NCBI GenBank assembly: GCA_003222275.1 | Contig: QHVJ01000028.1 | Coordinates: 1 to 44,475, forward strand | Direction of reading: 5' to 3' | From: Acidobacteriota bacterium | GTDB lineage: Bacteria; Acidobacteriota; Vicinamibacteria; Fen-336 | Length of the DNA: 44,475 nt | Part shown: piece by piece, positions 10,396 through 22,635 of the stretch | Position numbering within the stretch: the first letter of the stretch is position 1 | Layout of the letters: every line of letters starts with the position of its first letter | The notes under the pieces: generated by a model | Databases searched by the model: none | Told to the model about the DNA's origin: nothing | Seen by the model: the letters and a program-made list of their open reading frames with translations, nothing else | Translations under genes and position numbers: made by a program

Positions 10396-12062
10396 TTCCG
10401 CCTCCCTTCCGGCCGGGCCCTCTCCTCGCGCGACTTCAGGATGCGCAGGGTCACCGCCTGCTGCATGATCGAACAGACGTTGGAGGCCAGCCAGTACAGG
10501 TTGAGACCGGCGGGAGCCCACAAGAACATGCCCACGAACATGAGGGGCATGATCATCATGACGCGCTGCTGCGCGGGGTCCATGGCGGTCGGCGTCATCC
10601 GCTGCATCACGAACATCGAGATCCCCATCAGGAGGGGGGTGACGAAGTAGGGATCCTTCTGCGAGAGGTCGGGGATCCAGAGGAACGGCGCACCCCGCAG
10701 CTCGATCGACACCGACAGCACCCGGTAGAACGCGATCAGGAAGGGCATGGTCAGCAGGATGGGCAGGCAACCCACCGTCATCTGCGTGCTCATGCTCATG
10801 CCGTGGCGCCCGTAGAGCGCGGCCACCTCCTTCTGCATCTCCTGGCGGCGCGGGTCGAGGGCGGGAACCTTGCGATACCGGTCCTGGATCACCTTCATCT
10901 CGGGGGCGAGCTTCGCCATCTTGACGCCGTTGGCGATGCTGTAGTGCCGCAAGGGGGCCATCACCAGGTTGATGAGCACGGTCAGGAGGACGATGGACCA
11001 CCCGTAGTTGCCGACGTGGCCGTGGACCCAGCGCAGAAGGGCCATGAGGGCCACGACGATGGGCCCGATCCACTCGCCGACCGGCACCACGCGCTGCAGG
11101 TCGTGATCGAGCTTGGACAGCATCAAATAATCCTTGGGACCCACGTACAGCGTCGCCGGCGCGTCGCCGCCGAGGACGACCCCGGCCTGGACGCCGACTC
11201 GAGGCTTGCCGTCCTCGCCGGGCGGCAGCGCGACCCCGCGCAGCTCGGCGGTGCCGGGCGGCGGCGGGATCCACAGCGCCGTGAAATGGGTGCCCTCGAC
11301 GCCGGCCCACCGCGCGGGGGAGACGGTCTGCGTGGGGCCGACCTTCGGCGCCGGGATCCGCTCCACGCCGCCGGGCCCGAGATAGACCGCCTGGGGGGCG
11401 TGGTACCCCTGCACCTCCATCTCGGCGGCGGTCGGGTTGCCGATCCCGGGACCCCAGAAGACGCGCACGGGCAGGTCGCGTCCCGCCTTGCGGGCGGCGC
11501 CGCGGACGCTCACCAGGTAGCCCCGCGGCTCGAAATGCAGCGTCTTTTCCGCCTCGATGTCCCCGTCCGCGTACGTGAATCGCAGGTCGGAGGAGTCCCC
11601 CGGGAGCGTCATGCTCTCCGCCGAGGGCTTGAAGAGGGCGTCCTTGAGCCGAGCATCGATGGCCGCGTCCCCCGTCTCGAGGTCGAGGGGCCGAGGACCG
11701 CCGACGACGGCCTGGACCATCTCCTCCGGCCGGCCGCGGGGGTCCGCGAAGTGAAGGAGCCGCCAGGACAGCAGCCGGGCCCCCCGGTTCGAGAAGGCGA
11801 CGGCGACGTCCGGGGTCTGGACCTCGACCCGCCGCTCCTTGTCGTCGGCAACCTGCGCCACCGCCGGCGCGGGCACCGGAGAGCGGGGGCCCGGGCGAGG
11901 GCCCGGAACGAGGGACGGGGAGGGCGCGGGGAGGGGCGGCACGGCCGAGGCGGCCGGCGTCGGCGAGGCCCGCGGCTTCGGCGGGGGAGCGAAGAGGAGC
12001 TGGTAGGCCGTGAGGACGAGAAGCGACAGGGCAACGGCCAGCAGAAGGCGTTTTTCTTCCAT
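10392..12062 (-). CDS. yidC: Membrane protein insertase YidC
   Basis: MEEKRLLLAVALSLLVLTAYQLLF..., GNYGWSIVLLTVLINLVMAPLRHYSIANGVKMAKLAPEMKVIQDRYRK. Confidence 0.97.
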   Translation of the reverse strand: MEEKRLLLAVALSLLVLTAYQLLFAPPPKPRASPTPAASAVPPLPAPSPSLVPGPRPGPRSPVPAPAVAQVADDKERRVEVQTPDVAVAFSNRGARLLSWRLLHFADPRGRPEEMVQAVVGGPRPLDLETGDAAIDARLKDALFKPSAESMTLPGDSSDLRFTYADGDIEAEKTLHFEPRGYLVSVRGAARKAGRDLPVRVFWGPGIGNPTAAEMEVQGYHAPQAVYLGPGGVERIPAPKVGPTQTVSPARWAGVEGTHFTALWIPPPPGTAELRGVALPPGEDGKPRVGVQAGVVLGGDAPATLYVGPKDYLMLSKLDHDLQRVVPVGEWIGPIVVALMALLRWVHGHVGNYGWSIVLLTVLINLVMAPLRHYSIANGVKMAKLAPEMKVIQDRYRKVPALDPRRQEMQKEVAALYGRHGMSMSTQMTVGCLPILLTMPFLIAFYRVLSVSIELRGAPFLWIPDLSQKDPYFVTPLLMGISMFVMQRMTPTAMDPAQQRVMMIMPLMFVGMFLWAPAGLNLYWLASNVCSIMQQAVTLRILKSREERARPEGRRK

Positions 12063-12065
12063 TAC

Positions 12066-12329
12066 CTATGGGACCGGGTCGAAGCCACCGGGATGGAGAG
12101 GATGACAACGGAGCAGACGACGCACGACCAGGATCGAGCCGCGGCGCGCGCCATGCCGTCGAACCGCCTCGGCCGCGTAGAGGCTGCAGCTCGGCACGAA
12201 CCGGCAGTAACCCCCGACGAGGGGAGCGAGCAGGGCGCGGTACGCGTCAATCGCGAGGAGCAGGGCCCGCGCGGCGGGCCGGGGCCGGGCCGCGGGCGGC
12301 AAGGCGTCGCAGGCGCTCCCTGTACTCAC
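12066..12329 (-). CDS. yidD: Membrane protein insertion efficiency factor YidD (start approximate)
   Basis: LLLAIDAYRALLAPLVGGYCRFVPSCSLYAAEAVRRHGARRGSILVVRRLLRCHPLHPGGFDPVP. Confidence 0.9.
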   Translation of the reverse strand: MSTGSACDALPPAARPRPAARALLLAIDAYRALLAPLVGGYCRFVPSCSLYAAEAVRRHGARRGSILVVRRLLRCHPLHPGGFDPVP

Positions 12330-12624
12330 GCTCGACCTCTGCCTGGGAACAGGCGGTGATCTCGGGCTTGGCGACCAGAACCAGGTCAACGGCCGGCAGC
12401 CCGCTCCGGACGTTTCGGCGGAACGCTTCCCGGAGCAGCCGCTTGGCCCGGTTGCGCCGGACGGCGCCCCCGAGCTTCCGGCTCACGGCCAGCCCCAGGC
12501 GATCTTGACCCCGGTTGCTCGCCGCCGCGACGAGGAGGAATAGCGGACCGTCGATCCGGTTCCCGCGGCGGAAGGCCCGCTGGAACTCGGCGGGGGAGCG
12601 AAGACGCTGCCAGGGCCGGAAACG
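12247..12624 (-). CDS. rnpA: Ribonuclease P protein component (no canonical start codon found)
   Basis: Manual translation RFRPWQRLRSPAEFQRAFRRGNRIDGPLFLLVAAASNRGQDRLGLAVSRKLGGAVRRNRAKRLLREAFR...; the track ORF starts only at an internal GTG (12486). Confidence 0.88.
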   Translation of the reverse strand, partial: RFRPWQRLRSPAEFQRAFRRGNRIDGPLFLLVAAASNRGQDRLGLAVSRKLGGAVRRNRAKRLLREAFRRNVRSGLPAVDLVLVAKPEITACSQAEVEREYRERLRRLAARGPAPARRAGPAPRD

Positions 12625-12643
12625 TGCTCCGGCCGCGGGCGCC

Positions 12644-12778
12644 CTAGGCTCCGATCCGCTTCCGTCCCTTCCGGCGGCGCCGCTTGAGGACGAGACGACC
12701 CCCCTTGCTCCGCATCCGGACCAGAAAGCCGTGTGTCCGCTTCCGCTTCCGGTTGTTTGGTTGAAATGTCCGCTTCAT
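12644..12778 (-). CDS. rpmH: 50S ribosomal protein L34
   Basis: [44 protein letters not shown]; not in the ORF track. Confidence 0.98.
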   Translation of the reverse strand: MKRTFQPNNRKRKRTHGFLVRMRSKGGRLVLKRRRRKGRKRIGA

Positions 12779-13099
12779 CGTGGGTTGCCCTTCGTCCGGC
12801 GGGCCGCGTCAAGGCCGGCCTGTCCCGGGGAAAGGGGTAAGTCTACTGGCCACGCCGGGTTCGTGTCAAACCCGCGCCACGTTTGCCCCCGCTTCGTCTT
12901 GTCGCGGTCGTCGCCCGTGTGATAGCCTAGGCGCTTGGAGCAACGCGACCCGCTCCCAACCTTTTTCCGTGTTCAGGCTTGGCTTTTCCACAGCTGTTGA
13001 AATCTCTGTGCAAAAGGGCTCTGGGCGAGAAGTGGTGCGGCCAAAATGATTGCCGTATCATATAAGTAGTTATAAACAAAAGACTTAGATATATCAGGC
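12779..13099. other. oriC: Candidate chromosomal replication origin (oriC), rpmH-dnaA intergenic
   Basis: Convergent DnaA boxes TTTTCCACA (12984-12992, +) and TTTTGCACA (13007-13015, -), then an AT-rich stretch at 13043-13096; divergent rpmH and dnaA flanks. Confidence 0.75.
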
Positions 13100-14401
13100 A
13101 TGAACCTCTGGGACGAGGTGCTGGCCAAGGTCGAGGCCAAGGTCAATCGGCATAGCTTTGCGACCTGGTTTCGCCCGACGACGTTCCACGCCCTCCACGG
13201 GTCGAGCCTGCTCGTCCAGGTGCCGAATCCCCAGTTCAAGGATTGGCTCGCACGCAACTACCAAGGGATCATCGCCGAGTCCCTGCACGACCTCGGCCGC
13301 GCGGAGGTCCAGGTCGTCTTCGAATGCGAGGCGGCGGCGGCGGCCGCGCCCGACGCCGGGAGCGACCGCGAGGCCGTCGCGGTCTCGACCGCGCTCAACC
13401 CGAAGTACACCTTCGAGAGCTTCGTCGTCGGCTCGTCCAACCAGTTCGCCCACGCGGCCGCGCGGGCGGTGGCCGAGATCCCGAGCAAGTCCTACAACCC
13501 CCTCTTCCTCTACGGAGGCGTGGGGCTCGGCAAGACGCACCTCATGCATGCGATCGGGCATTACATCCAGGCCCGCAACCGCCACCTCAATCTCGTCTAC
13601 ATCTCCTCCGACCGCTTCATCAACGAGATGATCAACGCCATCCGCTTCGACCGCCTGCCCGCCTTTCGCCAGAAGTACCGGGCGGTGGACGTGCTGCTCG
13701 TGGACGACATCCAGTTCATCGCGGGCAAGGACCGCACCCAGGAGGAGTTCTTCCACATCTTCAACGCGCTCCACGACGCGCAGAAGCAGATCGTGATCTC
13801 CAGCGATTGCCCGCCGCGCCAGATCCCGACGCTCGAAGAGCGGCTGCACAGCCGCTTCGAATGGGGGCTCATCGCCGACATCCAGGCCCCCGACATCGAG
13901 ACCAAGGTCGCGATCCTCCGCAAGAAAGCGGAGGCGGAGCGGGTGGAGATCCCCGAGAACGTCGCGCTCTTCATCGCGAGCAAGGTCCGCACGAACATCC
14001 GCGAGCTGGAGGGGAGCCTCATCCGGCTCATCGCCTATGCGAGCCTGACCGGCCGCGACATCGACCTCACCCTCGCCCAGGAGATCCTCCGCGACCTCCT
14101 CCATACCGAGGACAAGCCCATCACGATCGAGATGATCCAGAAATTCGTGGCCGACCAGTTCGGCGTCAAGATCACCGAGCTCAAGGCCAAGAACAACTCG
14201 AAGACGGTGGCCGAGCCCCGCCAGATCGCCATGTATCTCATCAAGAACCTGACCGCCGCCTCGCTGCCGGAGATCGGCAAGGCCTTCGGGGGCAAGCACC
14301 ACTCGACGGTCATCCATTCGGTGCGCAAGATCGACACCTTGCGCAAGCGCGACCCCGAATTCGACCGCCGCATCAACAGCTTTGTCCAAGCGTTCCGATG
14401 A
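13100..14401 (+). CDS. dnaA: Chromosomal replication initiator DnaA
   Basis: NPKYTFESFVVGSSNQFAHAAARAVAE, LFLYGGVGLGKTHLMHAIGHY, GGKHHSTVIHSVRKID. Confidence 0.99.
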   Translation: MNLWDEVLAKVEAKVNRHSFATWFRPTTFHALHGSSLLVQVPNPQFKDWLARNYQGIIAESLHDLGRAEVQVVFECEAAAAAAPDAGSDREAVAVSTALNPKYTFESFVVGSSNQFAHAAARAVAEIPSKSYNPLFLYGGVGLGKTHLMHAIGHYIQARNRHLNLVYISSDRFINEMINAIRFDRLPAFRQKYRAVDVLLVDDIQFIAGKDRTQEEFFHIFNALHDAQKQIVISSDCPPRQIPTLEERLHSRFEWGLIADIQAPDIETKVAILRKKAEAERVEIPENVALFIASKVRTNIRELEGSLIRLIAYASLTGRDIDLTLAQEILRDLLHTEDKPITIEMIQKFVADQFGVKITELKAKNNSKTVAEPRQIAMYLIKNLTAASLPEIGKAFGGKHHSTVIHSVRKIDTLRKRDPEFDRRINSFVQAFR

Positions 14402-14629
14402 GGTTGCCCTGGTTTTCCACCACGGCGGGCCGCCCGTCTGCATCCGCGGGCGCGGGGCCCTCCGCCATCCGCAGCGGGAAGCGCCGTCACCCTCGGACGT
14501 CCACACGTCCGCCCACAGGCCAAGCCTCCGCGGTGGAGCGAGTTGGCCGCCTTTTCGCGGTTTCCGCACCCTCTCTTTTCATCCTTCAATGGACATCCGG
14601 GAGAAGAGAGGAGAGGAGGTAGAGCGCTG

Positions 14630-15733
14630 ATGGAGATCACGGTCCGGAAGAACGACCTCGTGCGAGAACTGCACCTCGTGCAGGGGATCGTGGAGAAGAA
14701 GAACTCGATCCCGATCCTCTCCAACGTGCTCGCGGAGGCCAAGGGGAAGGAGCTGCGGATCTCGGCCACCGACCTCGACGTCTCGCTGCGGTGCGGATGC
14801 CCGGCGGAGATCGCGGACGAGGGCGCGATCACGCTGGCGGCCAAGAAGCTCTATGAGATCGCGCGATCGCTGCCGGAGGCGGACGTCAAGATCAAGGTCC
14901 TGCCCGACGCGTGGGCCTCGATCGAGTGTGAGCGGGTGACCTTCAAGATGGCCGGGCTGCCCAAGGAGGACTTCCCGTCGCTGCCCGAGGCCAAGGGAAA
15001 AGGGGGAGTGGAGGTGCCGGGCGAGGTGCTCCGGGAGCTGATCGCGCGCACCGCTTTCGCGATCACGGCCGAGGACGCCCGCTACTACCTGGCCGGGGCC
15101 CTCATGATCCTGGACAAGGACGGCGTCGCGATGGTGGCCACGGACGGGCACCGTCTCTCGTACGCGCATCGCCAGAGCGCGCTGAAGCTCGCCGACCCCC
15201 AGCGCGTGCTGGTGCCGCGCAAGGCGATCCACGAGCTGGCGCGCCTTCTCGAAGAGGAAGAGACGGTGAGCTTCCAGCAGGTGGAGAACCACCTCGTCTT
15301 CGTCGTCGGCGGCCGGACGCTCGCCTCCAAGATGATCGAGGGCCAGTTCCCCGCCTTCGAGAAGGTCATCGCGGTGACGGGGGACAAGGTGGTGAATCTC
15401 GGCCGCGAGGAGCTGGGGACCGCGATCCGCCGGGTCAGCCTGCTCTCTTCGGAGCGGAGCCGGGCCGTGAAGCTGTCGCTCAACCCCGACCGCCTCGATC
15501 TGGCCGCTTCCTCCCCCGACCTCGGCGAGGCGCGCGAATCCCTCGCCGCCGAATACAAGGGGGACTCGGTGGAGATCGGCTTCAACGCGCAATACCTCCT
15601 CGATTTCCTCGGCGTGGCGGGGACGGAAGCGGTGCGCATGGAGCTGAAGGACCACGAGAGCCAGGGGGTCTTCCGGCCCCAGGGCTCGGCGGAGACCGAT
15701 TACCGCTACGTCGTGATGCCGATGCGTCTATAG
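14630..15733 (+). CDS. dnaN: DNA polymerase III subunit beta
   Basis: MEITVRKNDLVRELHLVQGIVEKKNSIPILSNVLAEAKGKELRISATDLDVSL...YRYVVMPMRL; start after GGAGG RBS. Confidence 0.98.
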   Translation: MEITVRKNDLVRELHLVQGIVEKKNSIPILSNVLAEAKGKELRISATDLDVSLRCGCPAEIADEGAITLAAKKLYEIARSLPEADVKIKVLPDAWASIECERVTFKMAGLPKEDFPSLPEAKGKGGVEVPGEVLRELIARTAFAITAEDARYYLAGALMILDKDGVAMVATDGHRLSYAHRQSALKLADPQRVLVPRKAIHELARLLEEEETVSFQQVENHLVFVVGGRTLASKMIEGQFPAFEKVIAVTGDKVVNLGREELGTAIRRVSLLSSERSRAVKLSLNPDRLDLAASSPDLGEARESLAAEYKGDSVEIGFNAQYLLDFLGVAGTEAVRMELKDHESQGVFRPQGSAETDYRYVVMPMRL

Positions 15734-15755
15734 AGAGCAGATGCTGAGGAATCCT

Positions 15756-15879
15756 ACGCATGTGAACGTCCGGCGCGCGAAGCGGAGTGTTTCCTCTGCC
15801 GGATGGCGGCGGATTCACTCCGCCGCCGTCCGCTTGTTGAAGGCGCGCGCGGAGCGAAGCGCGCCGCATCCGGTTTAAG
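15756..15879 (+). repeat. Dispersed intergenic hairpin repeat, family A copy R2 (core hairpin 15800-15832)
   Basis: cggatggcggcgga-ttcac-tccgccgccgtccg; flanks gtccggcgcgcg...gcgcgccgcatccgg shared with R1. Confidence 0.85.
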
Positions 15880-15895
15880 CGTGTGGGTGGCGAGG

Positions 15896-16951
15896 ATGGA
15901 GGTACGGGACCTGCGTAACGTGAAGGAGGCGAGCCTGGAGTTCGCACCGGGGCTGAACGTGCTGGTGGGGCGCAACGCGCAGGGCAAGACGAGCCTGCTC
16001 GAGGCGGTGGGCCTGCTCGCGCGCGGCCGCTCGTTCCGCACCGAGGATACCGAGACCCTGATCCGGCGGGGCGCGGGAGTACTGCGCGCGCGGGGAACCG
16101 CGACGGCGCCGGACCGCCGCACCTGCCTGGAAGTCGAGATCGCCCCCGGCACGAGGCGCCTGCGCGTCGACGGACGGGAAGTGCCGCCACGCGAGTACCA
16201 CGGCCGCCTCGAGGTGGTGGTCTACTCGACCGACCGCCTGCGGGTCGTGCGCGGCCCGATGCGCGAGCGCCGGCAGTTCCTCGACCGCTCCGGCTCGGCG
16301 CTGTGGCCGGCGTATCGGCAGACGGTGCGGGACTTCGAGCGCGTGCTCGGGCAGCGCAATGCGGCCCTGGAGGCGGGGGCCAGGGATCTCGACACGTGGA
16401 ACGAGCGCTTCGTGGAGCTGGGCGCGCGGCTGCGCGACCGGCGGGCGTCCTACGTCGAGCGGCTGCGGGTGGCCTTGCGGCATGGGTTCCACCCGGAGGG
16501 CGAGCGCTACGACGTCGTGCTCGTCCCCGCGCCGCTCGCCGGCGGGGTCGAGGCGGAACGACCCCGGCTCGTGGCCGAGATGGAGGGCCGCCGGCGGGAC
16601 GAGGGCCGCACCCGGCGGAGCCTCGTCGGCCCGCATCGGGACGAGGTGCTGTTGCTGGTGGATGGCGAGGAAGCGGGCGTCGCCGCCTCGTCGGGCCAGG
16701 CCCGCAGCCTCCTGCTCGCGCTCGCGCTGGCGACGCTCGAGGTCTACCGGCAGGAGACGGGCAGCGCCGCGGTGGCGCTGCTCGACGACCTCGACTCCGA
16801 GCTGGACGAGGCGCGCGCCACCGAGCTGTGCCGCGAGGTGAGCCGCCGGGGGCAGGCCCTCGTCACCACCGCCCACGCGGGCTGGGCGCGCCGCCTGGCC
16901 GATGGAGGGCGGCTCTTCGAGGTGGAGGCGGGCGAGGTGCGAGCGGCTTGA
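15896..16951 (+). CDS. recF: DNA replication/repair protein RecF (start may be 15887 GTG)
   Basis: MEVRDLRNVKEASLEFAPGLNVLVGRNAQGKTSLLEAVGLLARGRSFRT...LLDDLDSELDEARATELC. Confidence 0.95.
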   Translation: MEVRDLRNVKEASLEFAPGLNVLVGRNAQGKTSLLEAVGLLARGRSFRTEDTETLIRRGAGVLRARGTATAPDRRTCLEVEIAPGTRRLRVDGREVPPREYHGRLEVVVYSTDRLRVVRGPMRERRQFLDRSGSALWPAYRQTVRDFERVLGQRNAALEAGARDLDTWNERFVELGARLRDRRASYVERLRVALRHGFHPEGERYDVVLVPAPLAGGVEAERPRLVAEMEGRRRDEGRTRRSLVGPHRDEVLLLVDGEEAGVAASSGQARSLLLALALATLEVYRQETGSAAVALLDDLDSELDEARATELCREVSRRGQALVTTAHAGWARRLADGGRLFEVEAGEVRAA

Positions 16952-19414
<2,463 letters not shown>

Positions 19415-19415
19415 C

Positions 19416-21905
19416 ATGGCGGGACCCGAGCAAGATCCGGTAGCCTTCCAGAAGATCCCCACGAACATCGCGGACGAGATGCGCCAGTCCTACATGGACT
19501 ACGCCATGTCCGTGATCATCGGCCGCGCCCTGCCCGACGTGCGGGACGGCCTCAAGCCCGCGAACCGTCGGGTGCTCTTCGGCATGCACGAGATGGGCCT
19601 CCAGCCCGGGAGACCCTACAAGAAGAGCGCGCGGGTCGCCGGCGACGTGATGGGCAAGTACCACCCGCACGGCGAGGGGGCGATCTACGACACCCTCGTG
19701 CGCATGGCCCAGGACTGGAACATGCGCGCGCCGCTCGTGGACGGCCAGGGCAACTTCGGCTCCGTCGACGGCGACCCGCCGGCGGCGATGAGATACACCG
19801 AAGCGCGGCTCTCGCGCGTGGGCGCCTCGATGATGCTGGACATCGACAAGGACACCGTCGATTTCCAGCCCACCTACGACAACGAGTCGAAGGAGCCGAC
19901 GGTCCTTCCCACCGTGCTCCCCAACCTGCTCGTCAACGGAGCGGAGGGGATCGCGGTCGGCATGGCCACGAAGATCCCGCCCCACAACCTCGGGGAAGTC
20001 GTCGACGGGCTCACGTTCCTCATCGAGAACCCGGACCTCACGCCCGACGAGCGGCTGGAAGGGCTCATGGAGCGGATCGCGGGCCCCGACTTCCCCACCG
20101 CCGGCTTCATCTGCGGCCGGGCCGGCATCCGCCAGGCCTACCGCACCGGGCGGGGATCGGTCGTGATGCGGGCGCGGGCGGAGATCGAGACCCGCAAGGG
20201 GGACAAGGAATCGATCATCGTCACCGAGATCCCCTACCAGGTCAACAAGTCGCGCCTCATCGAGAGGATCGCCGAGCTCGTGCGCGAGAAGCGGATCGAC
20301 GGCATCGCCGACATCCGCGACGAGAGCTCCCGGGAGGGCATGCGGATCGTCATGGACATCCGCAAGGGCGAGCCGAGCCAGGTGATCCTGAACAACCTCT
20401 ACAAGCTCACGCCGCTCCAGGACACGTTCGGGATCATCATGCTCGCGATCGTCGACCAGCGGCCGAAGGTCCTGAACCTGCTCGAGGCCGCGGAGCTGTT
20501 CGTCGAGTTCCGCCGCGAGGTCGTGCGCCGGCGGACGGCCTTCGAGCTGCGAAAGGCCGAGGCGCGGGCCCACGTCCTCGAAGGCCTCGTCATCGCCCTC
20601 GACCACCTCGACCAGGTGATCGCCCTCATCCGCGAGGCGAAGACGCCGCCGGAGGCGCGCACCGGCCTCATGGGCCGCTTCGGCCTCAGCCAGATCCAGG
20701 CCGACGCGATCCTGGAGATGCAGCTCCAGCGGCTCACCGGCCTCGAGCGGCAGAAGATCGTCGACGAGCTGAAGGAGATCAAGGTCCTCATCGCGGACCT
20801 GAAGGACATCCTCAGCAAGCCCCGGCGCATCGACCAGATCGTCGCCGACGAGCTGAAGAAGGTCCGCGACGACCACGGCAACCCGCGCCGCACGGTGATC
20901 GTGGACGCGGTGGAAGACATCACCGTGGAGGACATGATCGCCGAGGAGGACGTGGCGATCTCGATAACGCACGGGGGCTACATCAAGCGCACCTCGATCT
21001 CCTCGTACCGCGCCCAGCACCGCGGCGGGCGCGGCCGGATGGGCATGCGCACCAAGGACGAGGACTTCGTGGACCAGCTCTTCATCGCCTCCACGCACTC
21101 CTACGTCCTGATCTTCACCGACCGCGGCCGCGTCCACTGGCTGAAGGTCCACGAGATCCCCGAGGTGGGGCCGCAGGGCCGGGGCAAGGCCGTCGTCAAC
21201 CTCGTCCAGTTGCACCCCCAGGAGAAGATCGCCGCCTTCGCCGCGGTCAAGGAGTTCGCCTCCGGCCGCTACGTCCTGCTCGCCACCCGCAAGGGCATCG
21301 TGAAGAAGACGGAGCTCTCCGCCTTCGCGAACCCGCGCGCGGGAGGCATCATCGCCCTCTCGGTGGAGGACGACGACGCGCTCATCGAGGCGGTGCTGAC
21401 CTCCGGCGCGGACGAGGTCCTCCTCGCCACCCGCGACGGGATGGCCATCCACTTCAGCGAGGACGACGTGCGGCCGATGGGGCGGGCGGCCTACGGCGTG
21501 AAGGGCATCGAGCTGGAGACGGGGGACGAGGTGGTCGCGCTCGAGGTCGTGGCCGCCGGCGGCACCGTGCTCACCGTGACCGAGAACGGCTACGGCAAGA
21601 AGACCTCCCTCGACGAGTACCGCGTCCAGAGCCGCGGGGGCAAGGGCCTCATCAACATCAAGACCTCCGGCCGCAACGGGAAGGTGGTGGGGGTCAAGTT
21701 CCTGAAGGGCGACGAGGGCGTGATGCTCATCACCGAAAAGGGTATGATCATCCGCCTGAACACGGCGGACATCTCGACCATTGGCCGGAACACCCAGGGG
21801 GTGCGCCTCATACAGCTGGAGGAGGGGGACCACCTGGTGTCGGTGGCCCGCCTCGCGGAGCGCGAGGAGGGCGAGGACGCACCTCCCGCGGGGGGAGAGG
21901 CCTGA
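19416..21905 (+). CDS. gyrA: DNA gyrase subunit A
   Basis: [48 protein letters not shown] region; beta-pinwheel C-terminus. Confidence 0.99.
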   Translation: MAGPEQDPVAFQKIPTNIADEMRQSYMDYAMSVIIGRALPDVRDGLKPANRRVLFGMHEMGLQPGRPYKKSARVAGDVMGKYHPHGEGAIYDTLVRMAQDWNMRAPLVDGQGNFGSVDGDPPAAMRYTEARLSRVGASMMLDIDKDTVDFQPTYDNESKEPTVLPTVLPNLLVNGAEGIAVGMATKIPPHNLGEVVDGLTFLIENPDLTPDERLEGLMERIAGPDFPTAGFICGRAGIRQAYRTGRGSVVMRARAEIETRKGDKESIIVTEIPYQVNKSRLIERIAELVREKRIDGIADIRDESSREGMRIVMDIRKGEPSQVILNNLYKLTPLQDTFGIIMLAIVDQRPKVLNLLEAAELFVEFRREVVRRRTAFELRKAEARAHVLEGLVIALDHLDQVIALIREAKTPPEARTGLMGRFGLSQIQADAILEMQLQRLTGLERQKIVDELKEIKVLIADLKDILSKPRRIDQIVADELKKVRDDHGNPRRTVIVDAVEDITVEDMIAEEDVAISITHGGYIKRTSISSYRAQHRGGRGRMGMRTKDEDFVDQLFIASTHSYVLIFTDRGRVHWLKVHEIPEVGPQGRGKAVVNLVQLHPQEKIAAFAAVKEFASGRYVLLATRKGIVKKTELSAFANPRAGGIIALSVEDDDALIEAVLTSGADEVLLATRDGMAIHFSEDDVRPMGRAAYGVKGIELETGDEVVALEVVAAGGTVLTVTENGYGKKTSLDEYRVQSRGGKGLINIKTSGRNGKVVGVKFLKGDEGVMLITEKGMIIRLNTADISTIGRNTQGVRLIQLEEGDHLVSVARLAEREEGEDAPPAGGEA

Positions 21906-21960
21906 GCCACCAACCCCCCCCGGGGGCGGCAGCGCGCGGAGCGGCGAAAGGAGGACGACG

Positions 21961-22617
21961 ATGAGGAGTGTCATCCGGCACCTGTTGGTCTTGACAGGCC
22001 TCGGCCTCGCGCTGGCGGCCTGCGGCCACCGCGACCAGAGACTGGTCGACCAGTACTTCAACGCCGTCAACTCGAAGGACAACCAGACCCTGGGCAGTTT
22101 TGCCGCCGTGGGGTTCGACAAGAAGGTGGACCGCTGGCGGATCGCGAAGGAGAGCGACGAGGAGAAGGCTCCCATCCCGCTGACCGACCTGATCGCCAAG
22201 CAGAAGGAGCTCGAGAAGGCGGTCGCGGAGAACAAGAAGGCGGCCACGGCCTACTCCATGGACCACTACGCGGAGGTCGATCAGGTCCGCGAGGGGCGCA
22301 AGGCGGGCAAGCCCGTCCCCGCGAAGCTTCAGGCGGTGGCCGCAGAGTGGGACAAGTACAACCAGAAGGACCGCGACCTCAAGAAGGCGCTCGCCGACGC
22401 CACCGCCGCGGTGGAGAAGGAGAAGCGAAACCTCGAGCGGTCCCTCGGACCCACGGAGAACGCCGAGGGGCTCAGCGGTGACATGGTGACCAAGCGGCTG
22501 GACCTCGTGCTCACCATCAACGGCGAGGACCAGCCCTACGTGATGACGCTGCGGAAGTACGACATCAAGGGCAGCGCCCGCCCGCGGTGGGTGGTCCAGG
22601 ACCTGAAGCCGGCCTAG
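21961..22617 (+). CDS. Putative lipoprotein, coiled-coil rich, unknown function
   Basis: MRSVIRHLLVLTGLGLALAACGHRDQ: signal peptide with lipobox LAAC; Lys/Glu-rich middle. Confidence 0.75.
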   Translation: MRSVIRHLLVLTGLGLALAACGHRDQRLVDQYFNAVNSKDNQTLGSFAAVGFDKKVDRWRIAKESDEEKAPIPLTDLIAKQKELEKAVAENKKAATAYSMDHYAEVDQVREGRKAGKPVPAKLQAVAAEWDKYNQKDRDLKKALADATAAVEKEKRNLERSLGPTENAEGLSGDMVTKRLDLVLTINGEDQPYVMTLRKYDIKGSARPRWVVQDLKPA

Positions 22618-22635
22618 GAGAGACGGCCGAGGTCG

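Noticed and set aside
9691-12108. 805-aa minus-strand ORF as one large protein
   Set aside because: Only the last ~234 aa (Jag/KhpB from MKDQVFSG) is real; the rest is an out-of-frame reading of yidC.
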